Shown: positions 33,308-45,400, numbered from the stretch's first letter. The stretch: DNA of 64,000 nt from Carya illinoinensis (GCF_018687715.1 NC_056761.1:16010001-16074000); one strand, 5' to 3'. Translations and numbers: made by a program. Notes: generated by a model from the sequence alone, not told the origin.

Positions 33308-34659
33308 TTGCACACGTTAAAACATATCATGAAAAAGATATTTCACGTATGATAATCCAATTCATTTAAGTGCAAAGGTCTATATGTTACCAAAGTAGAA
33401 CTGGCTCTGATTCTCTGAAGAGTGAAGATCTAACGCCACCCATGGCCAAGTTGTGGCTATGGGCTGTAGTCTATAGGGACCGATGGTAATGGTCGTGGAT
33501 CTCTCAATGACAACTAGGTCAAATGACTCACGACCATGTACAAGCAAGAAGAAAATTGGAAGAAGGTGAGAGGAGGAGGAGGAGAAGAATGAGAGAATGA
33601 GATCAAGAAGACAAAGAGAATGAGAGGACGTGAGTGGCGATTGCTGGAGGAGATGAAGAGTGCTTGTTGAGAGACAAGGGGGAGACAAAAAAAATGAGGG
33701 TAACTAGGTTTTCTTTTTTTTCTTTTTTTTTTTCACGTACCTAAGTTGTGGCAAGTTGTAACCAAATGGGTGGATACCAATTCTCGCCCTTTCCCCTCCT
33801 TTTTTTCTTATATTTTTAATCAAAGTTTTGAAATCTATTATGTTCCAATTAGAATGGCAGGAATTTTTCGTTCTGGAATAGTAACCAGCACATGGTAGGT
33901 CATTATTCTGTACTGACTTAAATTTTGGCCATTTTAACTAGTTTTGGTCCATTCCGGCCAAATTTTGATATTATAGCCAAAATGGACATTTCGGTCCGAA
34001 AATTAATTTGAATGCGGGGATGAAGTTGATTAAATCAGTTGAAAAATAAGCGACAAAATGGTATTTTTATACCCCCATTCACTACCCCATCTTGTGATCT
34101 CCCCTTGCCAAGAATCCTTCCAGAAATCCCCAAAAAGCCAAAATACTTTTTCCATCCACAACATGTCCCGTGTGTGCCACTATCACACGCTTGACTAAAT
34201 TATAAAATAGTTATAATCATATCATTATTTTTTCTCTAATATCGAGTTGTTTTTTTCTTTTTTTACTTTTTTTCGGAGTATTTCGTGAATATAGACTAGA
34301 GTTTTTGAACGACAATAATTGGTATACATTAACCTTATTATCTATATTCTTGTTGTCTTGTTAATAAAGATGAGTGATTATGTTTTTTAACAGTTGGATT
34401 GAGAATTTAGACAAGTTTTACATATATGTGTGTTTTTAAGACTTATGTTATGAAGTATTATTGAGTTTCTCAATTATGTATGTTTTTAAGATTTGTATTA
34501 AAATTATTTTAGAATATAATTTATCTATTTAATGTCTATCTCAAAATAATATACTAAAATATATCAATATCGATCAAAATATTCCGTTTCAATTCTTCAA
34601 TCGTTTCACCGAAACGAATCTTACGACTTCGATTTTAATTAGCCTGCATGTTCGCTAAT
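33308..34659. other. Low-complexity and AT-rich DNA
   Basis: 33400-33690 is purine-rich (GAGGAGGAGG) and gives a serine/leucine-rich open frame on the minus strand that I do not trust. 33840-34610 contains phrases such as TTCGGTCCGAAAATT and ACCGAAACG that look like relics of hAT-type repeats, without definable ends. Confidence 0.35.
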
Positions 34660-35110
34660 GCTGGGAGGATAGTTTGCCAAGTACCTTGCGGGTGGGGTTA
34701 GATAGGCCGGACACGGGAGCCCACCCACCAAGGCCCAGTCCATCCTTTATACCAAGTAGAGCCAAGAAAGCCACATAACTAGGTAATGGTTTCCGGAATT
34801 GGCCATTTCTGATATGGCCTCTATTTTTTGGGATCCACTCTAACTCCTTCATGAGTAATTATGTGACCCAAATTAATAGTCTACCTTTGTTTGTCCAAAG
34901 CTACACTTACTTTTACCACAAATCTATTGTTAGCTAACACTTCCAAGGCACTTAATTCTAATTTTACTCAAATGTTGCTCTCAATCTGTGGTAGCTGTAA
35001 GTTAGTATGTCATCAAAGAACATACGCATGAAGTGGAGTAAATATGGTCTAAATATCGAATTCATAACAACTTGAAAGGTTGAGCGAGCGTTCACAACTT
35101 AGAAAGTATT
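34660..35110 (-). pseudogene. Ty3/gypsy reverse-transcriptase fragment
   Basis: Minus-strand frames show STFQVVMNSIFRPYL and RMFFDDILTY, the RT active site (F-F-D-D) of Ty3/gypsy chromoviruses. Shifted frames after it resemble the RT-connection segment (LGHI...DPK, RGFLGLTGYY), here degraded to IPKNRGHIRNGQ and YVAFLALLGIKDG. Several stops are present. No LTRs could be associated with it. Confidence 0.65.
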
Positions 35111-35164
35111 ACCAATTAAATATTCGTAAAGGATTATTGTATATAATCCTCTATAATCAAATGT

Positions 35165-35292
35165 CACTACAAGAAAAATTGTCTTTTGCGATCAATTTAT
35201 AGCAACGAAAAGACTATTAGCAACCAAAATTAATTGCTAATAGTCTTTTCGTTGCTATAAATTGGTCGCAAAAGGCTATTTTTCTTGTAGCG
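35165..35292. mobile_element. 128-bp CACTA-type MITE, near-perfect hairpin
   Basis: Arms of about 62 bases are complementary with about five mismatches. The left arm starts CACTACAAGAAAAATT; the right arm ends TTTTTCTTGTAGCG. They share GCAACGAAAAGACTATTAGC. A 3-bp target duplication TGT flanks it (35162-35164 and 35293-35295). The termini and the 3-bp TSD identify the CACTA superfamily. It is non-coding and almost all inverted repeat. Confidence 0.92.
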
Positions 35293-35295
35293 TGT

Positions 35296-35610
35296 ATAAA
35301 CGATCATTCCACAAAAACAAAAATCAATTGAAGACTCCTAAATACTTTCTTAAATCTTACAAATCCACTAATGTCACTTGACACTTATCTCACCACACTT
35401 TTCTAATCCTACCCACGTGCCATCAATTTCAACTGTCATGACTCTTAAATTCATGTTTGAAGATAGCTATGATTTGAGAGAACCAAATGACCTAACATTG
35501 TCTATGATAAAAAGATATTCGTTTATACACAGTGATCTAGTAGTAAATTCTAAGTTCCATTTTGATCTAATATTTTTCTGGAATTTTTCAATCTCCTATC
35601 CCTTACACCC
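35296..35610. other. Intergenic DNA
   Basis: No gene recognised. It lies between the MITE and the hAT element. Confidence 0.4.
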
Positions 35611-35851
35611 ATCTAATTTAGGGTTGTTCTTTATCCGGCCCGGACCGGAATCCGGTATACTGGTTATACCGGATTCCGGTTCAGGTTTTCGGCCCGGGTC
35701 AAATCCGGGTCGGTACCCGAATTTGAAAAATGTGATTAATCTGGTCCGGGTACCGGGTTTTAAATCCGATACCCGGATTTAAAACCCGGTACCCGGGTAT
35801 ATAAATGAAAAAAAAAAAAAACCTAGCCGCACCCCCCTGGACAAAATTCAG

Positions 35852-35929
<78 letters not shown>

Positions 35930-36006
35930 TCTCTCTGTTCTCTATGCCATTTATCGCCTTCTCTCTCTCTCTCGATCGAGCGCCAAAACCACAACCATCA
36001 CTGCCG

Positions 36007-36912
36007 ATGTTATCTGAGGCCACCGTCCACGACTACATAGAAGAGTTTTCGCAACTCTCGGTACTTTCATCTCTCTCTCTCTGTGTTTTTTTTGAGCATT
36101 TAGATCTCTTCTCCATGGGGGGAGGTTCTTTCGTATCAAAAGTGTTTTGGGGAAGCTGAAACCCTAGCCATCCTCGCCGGTGACTAGCAGAGGCTGCCGT
36201 TTGGCTAGATCCGCTATTTTCTTTTTGGGTTTTATTTTTTCGCCCAGATCTATAACTTGTTATGTTGTGGTAGTGTGTGAGTAGTGTTTTGGTTAGCTAG
36301 ATCAGCTCTTTTATTTTTGGGTTTTATTTGTTAGAGTTTTGTTTAGTTTAGATTCTTTGTTGTTATTATTTTGTTTAGTTTAGATCCTGAGAATTTATTT
36401 TTTAAAACCGATTATGACCGGATGTGTGATCATTTTGGTTTTCCTTTTTCATGTTTCTAGACTCGCATTTTTTTATTTTTATTTTTATTTTATCGATAAA
36501 GATAAATATAAGCAAGAGTATATGCCCTGTATACTTGGACAATGATTTTTTATCATTAATAAAGTTTAAGGTATTAATAATATAAAATGCAAGTCCTTTA
36601 TCTCAAAGTTGAATATGCACACGTCATTGTGTCTGGAATACACCCTTCCCTTGTTTTTAGATTGGTATGATGCCTTATCTGTTAAGTGTGGGCAGCCATC
36701 TTTTTACATTTGATATGCTGTCTCCTTCTATACGTTTTTGCTCTTAGTGTGCATGTGTTTAGTGGAAATGACATTTTGTAATATGTTACCGAATATCTCT
36801 ATTGGTATGAATATTTTAGAGGCCTGAGAAGTACTTAGGAGACTTGGTTACATGGGAGAGAACCGAGGCTGCTCTTACAGAAGCATTGGATGAGTTTGAG
36901 AAGCCCTGGCAG
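36007..36912 (+). pseudogene. Captured host-gene 5' end (two exons), family not identified
   Basis: A CT microsatellite leader (35857-35926) leads to ATG at 36007. The first exon reads MLSEATVHDYIEEFSQLS and ends at a GT donor (about 36060). After a ~760-bp intron an acceptor TTTTAG at 36821 opens an exon reading RPEKYLGDLVTWERTEAALT followed by EALDEFEKPWQ, ending at CAG|GTAAAA (36912). Composition, splice sites and the highly acidic helical character look like a genuine conserved protein N-terminus, but I cannot name it. No later exons of the same gene are recognisable before the hAT's right end, so it is a truncated copy. Confidence 0.65.
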
Positions 36913-37437
36913 GTAAAATTTTCCTTCTTACACTTAAACTGTAGCTCAGCATCTACCCACTCCTTGTCAATGCTTTCAATATATGACTATGTTGCAATGT
37001 CAAATATATACTATCATCATTCTGCTTGGGCTAGAATTCATCTTCTACTCTTGTTCAACGTACATTGAGCTTGGCCAAAACTGGATTTGAAACTTTGATC
37101 ATGCTAAAGTCACCTTTAAGTCAAACAAAATGTAGCTTGAAAATACCAATCCATTTTATTTTTGAAGAAGTTTGGGTTGTTCGATGTCCACGAATTTTAT
37201 CTTATTTGAGGCAAGCTAGTAGATTTTCAAATATAGTGTGGGCATTGCTGAAATTGATTTCAAGTTAGTTCCTATTTTCCTTACTATTTCATGGGGTATT
37301 TGGAAATATAGAAACCTTAAAGTTGTTTCAGAATTGTTATTGTTTTGTTTTAAAGGTAGTTGATAATTTGTCTTGCATATGTTTAGATTTATATTCATGT
37401 GAAGGGTCAACATGTTGTGGTGTATAAAGAACATCTA

Positions 37438-37830
37438 CTCTCTTGGAAAGCCCTTCCTCAAGGTATAGTGAAGCTTAGTTTTGATGGTGCCTTATTTCAT
37501 TCTTCTGAGTCAATGGGTATTGGGGTCATTTTAAGAGATGCTTAGGGAACTGTTCTGATGGTCTCCATTTTAAGGAACATAGCATGTTTGAAATTGATGA
37601 TATTGAAGGTTTAGCAGCTCTAAAGGGTTTACAATTAATTTTACATATATTGAATTTAATGCCTCTTGAATGCAGGGTCCTCCAAGAAGCATGCTGAAGA
37701 ATTCTCTTAAGATTTGAGGATGTTTTGTGCCAGAATAGTCTAGGCAATACCATAATGCCCTCTAAAAAATTAGAGATATGCTCATTTGTCAATTATTGAT
37801 CTAGAGCCAATATCTTGAGCGATGTCGATT
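37438..37830 (+). pseudogene. RNase H-like (RVT_3/LINE-type) fragment
   Basis: The frame reads WKALPQGIVKLSFDGALF then MGIGVILRDA, matching the start of plant RNase H-like domains (W..P..G..K.N.DGA.......G.G.V.RD), whose first catalytic Asp is the D of FDGA. It then degenerates through stops and frameshifts to about 37830. It lies within the hAT element downstream of the captured exons. Confidence 0.7.
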
Positions 37831-38191
37831 TTTGTAGTCCTTTGGGTGTAATCGTAGTAGGAATGTTCTTATCAAATTAGTTCTGTTGTTGTGTATTGGA
37901 GTTTAATCAAAGCAATGTATGTGTTTTGTAATGTTCTAAGCAAATCAGTTCAAACAATGGAATAAGTAGTGGATTTTTTTTTTCTTTTTAGGTTAATTAG
38001 TTGTTTATATGTATGTGTTAATTATAATTAGTTGATATTTTTATCATCATGGACAATGATATAAAAAATATAAGATTTTATAACAATAAAAAATTCCATT
38101 TCAACAATATTTCTTGAAAAAATTGCAATAAATATTGGATTTTTGATAAACACATTTTCAACATAAAAAAGTTAATAACAGAAAGGTTTTA

Positions 38192-38240
<49 letters not shown>

Positions 38241-38417
38241 GTTTAATCCGGAACCCGGAATCCGGGTTTTGAAAAATCCGGATTCATCCGGGTTCCGGCC
38301 CATTTATGACCCGGGCTAACCCGGGCCGAGTTTTGGCCCGGATTTGAAATCTGGGTTCCGGTTTGGGTCTACCCGGATTCCCAGGTCAGAACCCGGATGA
38401 ATAGGCCTAATCTAATT

Positions 38418-38750
38418 TTACTCTTTTTTGGGTTGAATTCAGTGATTGGGTCATGGCAGGTGAAAAGTTTAGACGTGATGTGGCTATTTTTAGTGGCTAG
38501 GGTTTGATTATGAGTGATTCAAACAGACATTGAGATATTTGATAAATAAATTGTAATTTGATGGTGATGATGTTTTATATATCACTTTGTGTAGTACTTG
38601 AAGAACTTTGTTGGATGCAATGGTGTTGAAATATAAATTTAGGTACTACTGTATATTGATGGCTGAATCGAGATGGGTTAGTAGAAATATCAAATCAAGT
38701 GAGATGTTTGAGTTTGTGCAAAAACATTATACAGAGAGATGTGTATCACA
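38418..38750. other. Intergenic DNA
   Basis: No gene recognised between the two hAT-type elements. Confidence 0.4.
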
Positions 38751-40621
38751 CAGGACTGGCTCTTCTATAAGGAGAGTTAGGCGGTTGCCTAAGGCCCCAT
38801 AATGGAAGAATGCCCCAAAAAATACTAAAAAGATAATTACTACAAAAAAAACTTTCAAAAAAGTTTAATCATCTAGACTTTAACATTGAAAATTAAAAAT
38901 AATCAATTCTCAACTCCATGGATTAAAAAAAAAAAAAAATTAACAATTGTTAAAAAAAATTAAAAAAAAATATTTAATTACATAGACTCTACAACTTCCC
39001 TTTGGAAAACCAAAAGTTACAATAATAACGGTAACTTCAATGATTCCAATCCATCTCTACATTCAATGGTTCCAATTTATCCTACAAAGTCCAAAAATTT
39101 TCAACAGAAGAATTCAAAAACTCTCCTTTTATACTTGAAATCGACGAGTTTAATTCCATCTCTCTTGTGCACCAGTCTCCAGTCTCTAATCTCTCTCTTC
39201 CATACATCTTGCTCTCTCTCTTCCATCTATCTTGCTCGTATTTGGCATTGGGAACCTCTCCATTGTCTCCCATCGCATTGGCAAACGTTGAGCAGCTCTC
39301 TTGTGTTGTAGTGACAAAGGTAAAATAAGAAAAGAGTCTAATATGTAGTTTGTATATACAATGAAGTTTTGTGGCAATAAAAGAGCCACGTGAATGACTT
39401 GTTTTTCTAGAATATCCTTGGTTTTTTTTTGTCTTCTTCTTCAAGACTTCAACCGACGATAGATTTCACAATTCACATGGCCATGGGCCACCTATTCCTT
39501 GACTTTTTTTCAAACTTTGTTACTTCCTCTTTTAATTCCTCTAACTTATAATTTATTTCTTGATTTTAGATTTTAATATTAAAATATTTTATTTTATTGT
39601 ACAGACTAATAATTTTATATAAAAGTGAAGTTCATTTGTTATATAAAAGTGAAACTCATTTGTTAAATCAGGTTCTATTGTTTTATGTTAATATTTATTT
39701 TATTCTAGAATGTTCTTAAGCATAGTAAAGAAGAAGAAGATGAAGATGAAGAAGAAGAGAATTATAGAAAAATTGATTGACTCTCAAAAATGAACTTTAA
39801 ATAAATTTGTTATTAGCAATAAACAAAACATAGTGGAAAATGTAGATGAAACATTTGTAGATGATCAAGAAATGCATCAAATAGGACCAGAAGATAACAA
39901 AATAAATCAATAAATACAACAAAAGGGATATGAGGATAGTGCTCAAGCATGTATTGCTATAGTTCTTGTTGGATAATTTGGAAAAAGCATTAAAAAAATA
40001 AAAAATACCGGATTCTATTCTTTCAAATATTTATAACTCTAACTAATGGAAATATGTTGATAAAAAATTAAGAGATTTATCAGTAGAAAATAGTCCAATT
40101 AGATATAGTAATATAAATTTTCCTAAGGATGAGAACTCTAAACATTTTGCCACTGCATACTATATACAAAACTTATCAAACGAGGAGAAATATGATAGAA
40201 AATGGCTAGTGTATTCAAAAGACTTGAATAGACTAAATGGAGTTAGTTGATTTTGTATTTTTTTATATGTATTTTTTAACACTTTTAAATATATTTAAAA
40301 AAAAAACTACAACATTATTAAAAAATACTTACTTAATCATTAAATAAAATGAGATGGAATGTTATGATTATGAAAGTTAAAGGTTTAAGGAAATTAGTAT
40401 TCAACAATCCTACGACTTTTAGATCAATAGTTGAGTCTTTAACAAATTTCCTTAAGCTAGTTGGCAAGCAGAAATCTGTTGGTGTTCATTCAAGCTCTAT
40501 TGGGAAATGGATAGGATCTTTATTCAGAATTAAAATCCCTTTTCTAAGAATTTTTTTTTTTTTTTTAAAGTAAAGTCCATTCTTAGAATCACAAAATTTC
40601 TATATCCCATAGCCACCCTTG
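38751..40621 (+). mobile_element. Relic of a TTF-zinc-finger (ZMYM1-like) hAT transposon
   Basis: Left end CAGGACTGGCTCTT followed by TTAGGCGGTTGCCTAAGGCC is typical of plant hAT elements beginning CAGGGCCGGCTCT. A possible right end, ATAGCCACCCTTG, lies at about 40609-40621. The flanks GTATCACA and GTACACAA would be a decayed 8-bp duplication (6 of 8 match). Plus-strand frames at 39718-40245 carry the transposase N-terminus: a Lys/Glu-rich start, NKQNIVENVDET-like sequence, then KHFATAYYIQNLSNEEKYDR followed by KWLVYSKDLNR. The hAT dimerisation end is missing and stops interrupt the frame. Confidence 0.6.
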
Positions 40622-41577
40622 GTACACAACAACAACTACTAAACAGAAAGGGACCTAATTTACTGGAGAAACAGTTCTAGCTCCTAACCAGGTGTAGTAT
40701 GTTGTATGCTTCCTGTGTACTTGGTCCTTGCCTATTTCAATATTAATAATATACCTTCTTACTTATAAAAAAAAATAATTATAGGAGAAACAGCAATGCA
40801 CTGCCTTCATAAAACTTGGTTATGCTGACCAATCCATTTATGCTGAACTGTTGCTTCTCTTCCCCTTCAATGTGAATTTGTTTTTAGGATATTCCTCATT
40901 TAATAAACATCTCTATACCAAGCATTGATTGGTGTAGCAACTCCTACCTCACCGTTAAAATTTTGTTAAAAACTCCCCAAATCTCCCACATGCCAAAACT
41001 AACGCATTTGGCTTGACAATCATTGTATTAATAGCACTCCAAGTTCAGCAGCAGGGTACACAGGGTAGAAAGAAATAAAAAATATATTAGAAAGAAAAAG
41101 AAAAATCATCACGTGCACGCACCATGGAGAAGCAATAGAAGACATCATCCAGGCACCACAACTTTGATACACGAGGCACAAGCTATCTTGTAATTCATTG
41201 ATGACACTATGCATGTCATGCATAGTACTCCAAGACGAAAAGAAAAAATTAATTCTAGAAAGTTAAATGTTTTCACAAGTTTTTATTACCTAAATTCACA
41301 ATATTATTTACATAATGATTTAACTGCTATCATTTTCAAGCAACCGTGTTACAAAACTATGAGTTTCAGAAAATAACATTACAAGCACCTAATATGCGAC
41401 TAAAATCTTGGAAATGAGCTACATATCAAGGTAGACTGGTTTACACATTTTGGGAAAGACAACCTACAATTCAATCGGCACAGGCTGAATTTACTCTTGA
41501 TTGAAGAACTTAAGAAAGTTCAAGCTTACATATGAAATGATGGTGCAGATCATGTATTAATAGCCAACAAAACCAAC
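40622..41577. other. Region 3' of the ERG fragment, no further exons seen
   Basis: If the ERA-like gene fragment were complete, its remaining GTPase and KH-domain exons should lie here on the minus strand. I found none. AT-rich. Confidence 0.45.
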
Positions 41578-42040
41578 TGTAAGTGCAGACTTCCCGGCAT
41601 TTGGAGCACCAATTATCCCGACCGACAATGACCTTTGGTCCTCCTCCTTCACCACAAGATTCTCATCCTGCTCCTCCACCTCGTCGTCCGCTGCCTCCAA
41701 CGCCGCCTCGAGCAGCACCTTGGCAAGCACTCTCCTCCTCCTCTCCTCCTCTTTCCTTTGAAAAGATTAACTCATCAGCTTTCGCCCTATATTTCTCATC
41801 CCAAGTGGGCTGCTGAGCGGGTTGAGCGTTGGGCTCCGAAGCAATGGTTGGTATTGTGTAATGGATACTGTCAAAGACAGAGTGTGAGTCATTTTCAGAG
41901 TCCAAGAATGTGGTTGTATGTGTGTGATCTTCTTGAGGCTGGGCTGAGAAAAATTGATAAATAAAGGTTGGGTAGGGAGGGTCTCTGTAGGGTTTTGGAG
42001 CGAGGGTCGGGAGTGTTCTCAGAGCTCAACAAGATTTCAT
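41578..42040 (-). pseudogene. ERA-type GTPase (ERG-like) first-exon pseudogene
   Basis: Minus-strand sequence from ATG at 42040 reads MKSC, a TGA stop at codon 5, then a mitochondrial-targeting-like leader and DSIHYTIPTIASEPN, WDEKYRAKADELIFSKE. A one-base shift in the GA-rich run near 41735 follows. After it comes VLAKVLLEAALE, DQRSLSVGIIGAPNAGKSAL, which contains the P-loop GAPNAGKS of ERA GTPases. This is the order of plant ERG, a mitochondrial ribosome-assembly GTPase. The remaining G motifs and the KH domain are absent. The early stop and frameshift mark it as a pseudogene. Confidence 0.85.
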
Positions 42041-42061
42041 CTCTCAGCTTCTATAGACTCA

Positions 42062-42065
<4 letters not shown>

Positions 42066-42103
<38 letters not shown>
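42066..42103. repeat. (GA)n microsatellite in the ERG 5' leader
   Basis: An uninterrupted GA dinucleotide run just upstream of the ERG start codon (CT-rich on the coding strand), the usual location for plant 5' UTR microsatellites. Confidence 0.9.
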
Positions 42104-42105
<2 letters not shown>

Positions 42106-42381
42106 AGAGAACTGTTGAAGGTTTGCGGTGGTTTGTGTTGCAGAGCGCTGGAGTTTGAGGTTTTAGCGGCTTTCAGGGTTTGCTTGTTTTCTGTTTTTAA
42201 CACTGGGCCTTTTTACCGTTAACTTGTTTTGAACACAGGGGTCGAAGAATTGAGGAAATTCTCTTTAAAAAAAAAAAAAACTTAAATAAAAAAAATATAT
42301 TTAAATATTTTAACACAGCAGCTTGGGAAAAGATTTTCACAAAAATTGTTTTGAATCCAAACTACCCACTTTCATAAAACT

Positions 42382-42419
<38 letters not shown>

Positions 42420-43428
42420 AAATCTTTTTAATAGAATTGTAAAATATTATAGAAACTTTCACATATTAAACATGTTGTTACGAACTTATGACAAAGCTTA
42501 TTTCCCTTTTGAGTCCAATCATTTTTATAAATTTTTATATAACTATATTTTAAAATGACAGTATTTACGTAAAGTGATATTATTTTTATAAGTTATTTTA
42601 TAAAAATATCTTTTATTTAAAATATAGTTATATAAAAAGTTATAAAAAAAAGTGTTGTATTTCTATCATTTTCTTTTTTTCTTCTTCTTCTTCTTTTTTT
42701 TTTTTTACAGAAAATTATTATTTCTTGTTTGTTACTGACAACAGTTGAATTATTTTTGGGGAGGTTCGATAATTTTCAATGATTTTTTCTTAACTCTAAT
42801 TAAAATAGAAATTAGACCTAGCACCATCGCATGTTTATTCAATAAAATAAACTCACAAAACAATGTATCGTGCTACTCATTATCCAACATTACACACTTT
42901 ATATATTTTAATATTTTTAATTTATTGTATATTTATTAAACTAATTAAATTGTTCTACTTATTATCTATACACCACATATTTATTATAGAAATAATAAAA
43001 AATAAAAATAAAATAAATATGATATATAGCGTGTAAAAATAATAAGCAGAATTATTCCTAAACAGTTACATAGCAATGCACATAAAAAGCATCACCAAAT
43101 AAGCCACAATGAAAATGAAATTACATGAAACCCAAGTCTTTGGTGAACTCATAGGGATCATAACAATGACCTTTGTTTACCCCCAGAAGTCAAGGGGAGT
43201 GAGTTAGGAATGGCTAAACCCAAATGAGGAATCTCTTTTCTGAGGGAGTAGTTATGGTTGAATAAAGCCTATCCAGCTAAGCTATGGGTTGCAGTGTTCA
43301 CCGGTCGGTGGGCTTTCTGAGCTATCCCAATACCGGAAGGATGGCAACAATGAATGAATGGCTAAGTTGAGAGGACTGAAGTGGATTAGGATTTGGCTCC
43401 GACTCGAACGGATTGGTGAACTCTAATT
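42104..43428. other. AT-rich intergenic DNA
   Basis: Contains A runs (42377-42414), a TTC/T tract (42674-42709) and no recognised gene. 43140-43400 is less AT-rich but has no identifiable coding content. Confidence 0.4.
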
Positions 43429-44119
43429 AGGGGTATAAAAAATTAAATTAGTAAACTAGTTGAACCAACTGATTCGGTGGATTCGGTCCCGTAAAAACCG
43501 AAACCGGTCTAAAATTGGTTTGATATCAATTTTCGTATTTGAAAATCTGTTTGGACGGAACCGGTCAGTGTGTGTATATATATATAAATATAATTTTTTA
43601 TATTACATATAAAATATTTTTATATAATTTTTTATATACTATATTGCTAATTAATGTAACATAAGGTTTTATTCTTATTATTCATATCTAATTATTTTAT
43701 AACATAAAATTAATATAACATTTGATAGAATATAAAATCAATTTTATAAAATTTTAATAAACAGTTGATATAATATAAAATTAATCTTATAATTTTTAAT
43801 ATAATATTTGATATAACATATAAATTTGAATCATATAAAATAAAATTAATATAATATGAAATTAAAAAAAGTGAAGTTCCTTTGAGGGAAGAACAATCAT
43901 TAAAAGAATCAGTTCTCAAGTCTCAACTTATATAGTACCACATGTGTAAACGGCAAACCGGAAGAATTAAACAGGATTGGACCGAAAATGAAAAAATCTA
44001 AAATTTCGGTTTCGATGATGAATTTGTCAATATTGGTTATTAAAATTTTTAAAACTAGTGTATATCTATTCAGATTCAAAATTTGTCCAAAACTAGTCCG
44101 AACTAGATAGTTACACCCA
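43429..44119. mobile_element. Possible non-autonomous hAT-like element
   Basis: Left end GGGGTATAA and right end TTACACCC are inverted. TAATT flanks both sides, and both subterminal regions carry ACCGG/CCGAAACCGG-type motifs (43478-43570 and 43955-44010). The centre is very AT-rich and non-coding. The boundaries are tentative. Confidence 0.4.
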
Positions 44120-45104
44120 TAATTCCTACCTCCGACTTTGACTTGGGTTAGAGGTTAGTTTGAACTCTGACTCCGATCACGAGGGATTCCGATTGCAATC
44201 GGAGTTGTTGGAGGTGTAGCCGGAATCAGAGCCTCTGATTGAAGTTGGACTGTTCACTTAGCTAGGCTGGTCGAAAAAAGTTAATAAAATGAAATATTCT
44301 TCTATCACTACATACATATTACATACCAAAGACCTAACTTCATAATGTAAATTAAAAGACATTATCATCAATAAAATTATAAAATTATATTTTTATAATC
44401 CATCTATAATAAGTAAGCAAATATAGATAATGGAATCATAAACATTAAAATACAACCATGCAACAACACAATCATGCAACACAATATCTTAATGCACATC
44501 CTTGCAAACATCCCACAAGAACACACTAATGAGTATTTGTAGCTGTATTACAAACTACAAAGTTATAAAGTATATCAAATTAATTTAGGAATCTCCTGCT
44601 TAGTGCTTTCTACCATCTCCAACTCCAAGTACCAAGAGTCAAAACTATGGGACTCCCTCAGGCTCCCATAATCCCATCAGTTTAACCACCACGTACGGAC
44701 ATGCTACATAATCTAGTGTTTCACACCACAACCAAAGTTACAAACTACAAGCAAGAAAAGTTACAGAGTATAATAATTAGTTTAAACAATAAATTAACAA
44801 TGAAAATCCATGAACTTTCCAAGTATCGTGCATCCCAAATGTATATAGTTTCCAACTTCCCAAATATCCTATATTGTTTTGAAAATTAAACAGAGTTAGA
44901 CATTACACCACTTAACTAAAGGATAATAGTAAAGTTAACATGAAAGCTCTAAATACTATTCATCGACCGGGACTCCCTCCCATTATCTCATTGTCTTAGT
45001 CTTTTGCAAGTATTGTAAGGTTGACATATAGGTCTACAAAATAATAAAAATTATAAGAAGAATTAAAACAATAAAATATCTAATTAGTCATTTAAAACTA
45101 AAAG
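44120..45104. other. Intergenic DNA, probably the 3' side of the hAT gene
   Basis: No coding sequence recognised. It would hold the 3' end of the hAT element whose transposase C-terminus is at 45105-45380. No terminal inverted repeat was identified. Confidence 0.4.
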
Positions 45105-45400
45105 CTAAAATTTGCCCAACTTAAACTTATAGCTCTCGGCATAATCAACACTGTCTAGTTTAATAGGTGTAGATCTTACCCAATTCTGTGAGCAAATAAG
45201 GGCTTCCACAGTTCTTGGAGCCAATGAATTCCGATAAGCATTAAATACACGCCCTCCTATGCTAAATGTCAACTTGAAGGCAACCATAATGATAGGAATG
45301 GACAACACATCTTAGACTATTCCGTAAAGGACTGGAAACTTAGTGGAATGAACTTTCCAGCAAGTTAAGATATTAAATGTATCACTAGGTCTCTCAAGAT
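45105..45400 (-). pseudogene. hAT (Ac-like) transposase C-terminal dimerisation domain
   Basis: The minus strand reads DLERPSDTFNILTCWKVHST then KFPVLYGIV, a stop, and [20 protein letters not shown] followed by [20 protein letters not shown] and SQNWVRS. This is the conserved hAT dimerisation domain (W...FP.LS..A.D.L.IP....SE..FS.GGR). It continues the transposase fragment at 63486-64000; the two halves are separated by the Athila insertion. Stops and a changed SE motif show it is defunct. Confidence 0.9.

Larger units (their letters stand above)
35619..38409 (+). mobile_element. Gene-carrying non-autonomous hAT element (2791 bp)
   Basis: Flanked by the perfect 8-bp duplication ATCTAATT (35611-35618 and 38410-38417). 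Terminal inverted repeats are TAGGGTTGTTCTTTATCCGG on the left and, read inward, TAGGCCTATTCATCCGG on the right. Both subterminal regions (35634-35800 and 38236-38400) are dense in CCGG/CCCGG motifs, as is usual for hAT transposase-binding arrays. Inside there is no transposase. Instead it contains a CT-rich 5' UTR, at least two exons of a host gene (36007-36060 and 36822-36912) and an RNase H fragment (37438-37830). A long A run precedes the right end (38195-38236). Confidence 0.88.

Noticed and set aside
33380..33688. 102-codon minus-strand open frame
   Set aside because: Composition follows a GAGGAG purine tract; no homologous motif recognised.
35805..36023. Open frames of Ser-Leu or Arg-Glu repeats around the CT microsatellite
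   Set aside because: Simple-repeat translations on both strands; the believable start codon of the captured gene is downstream at 36007.
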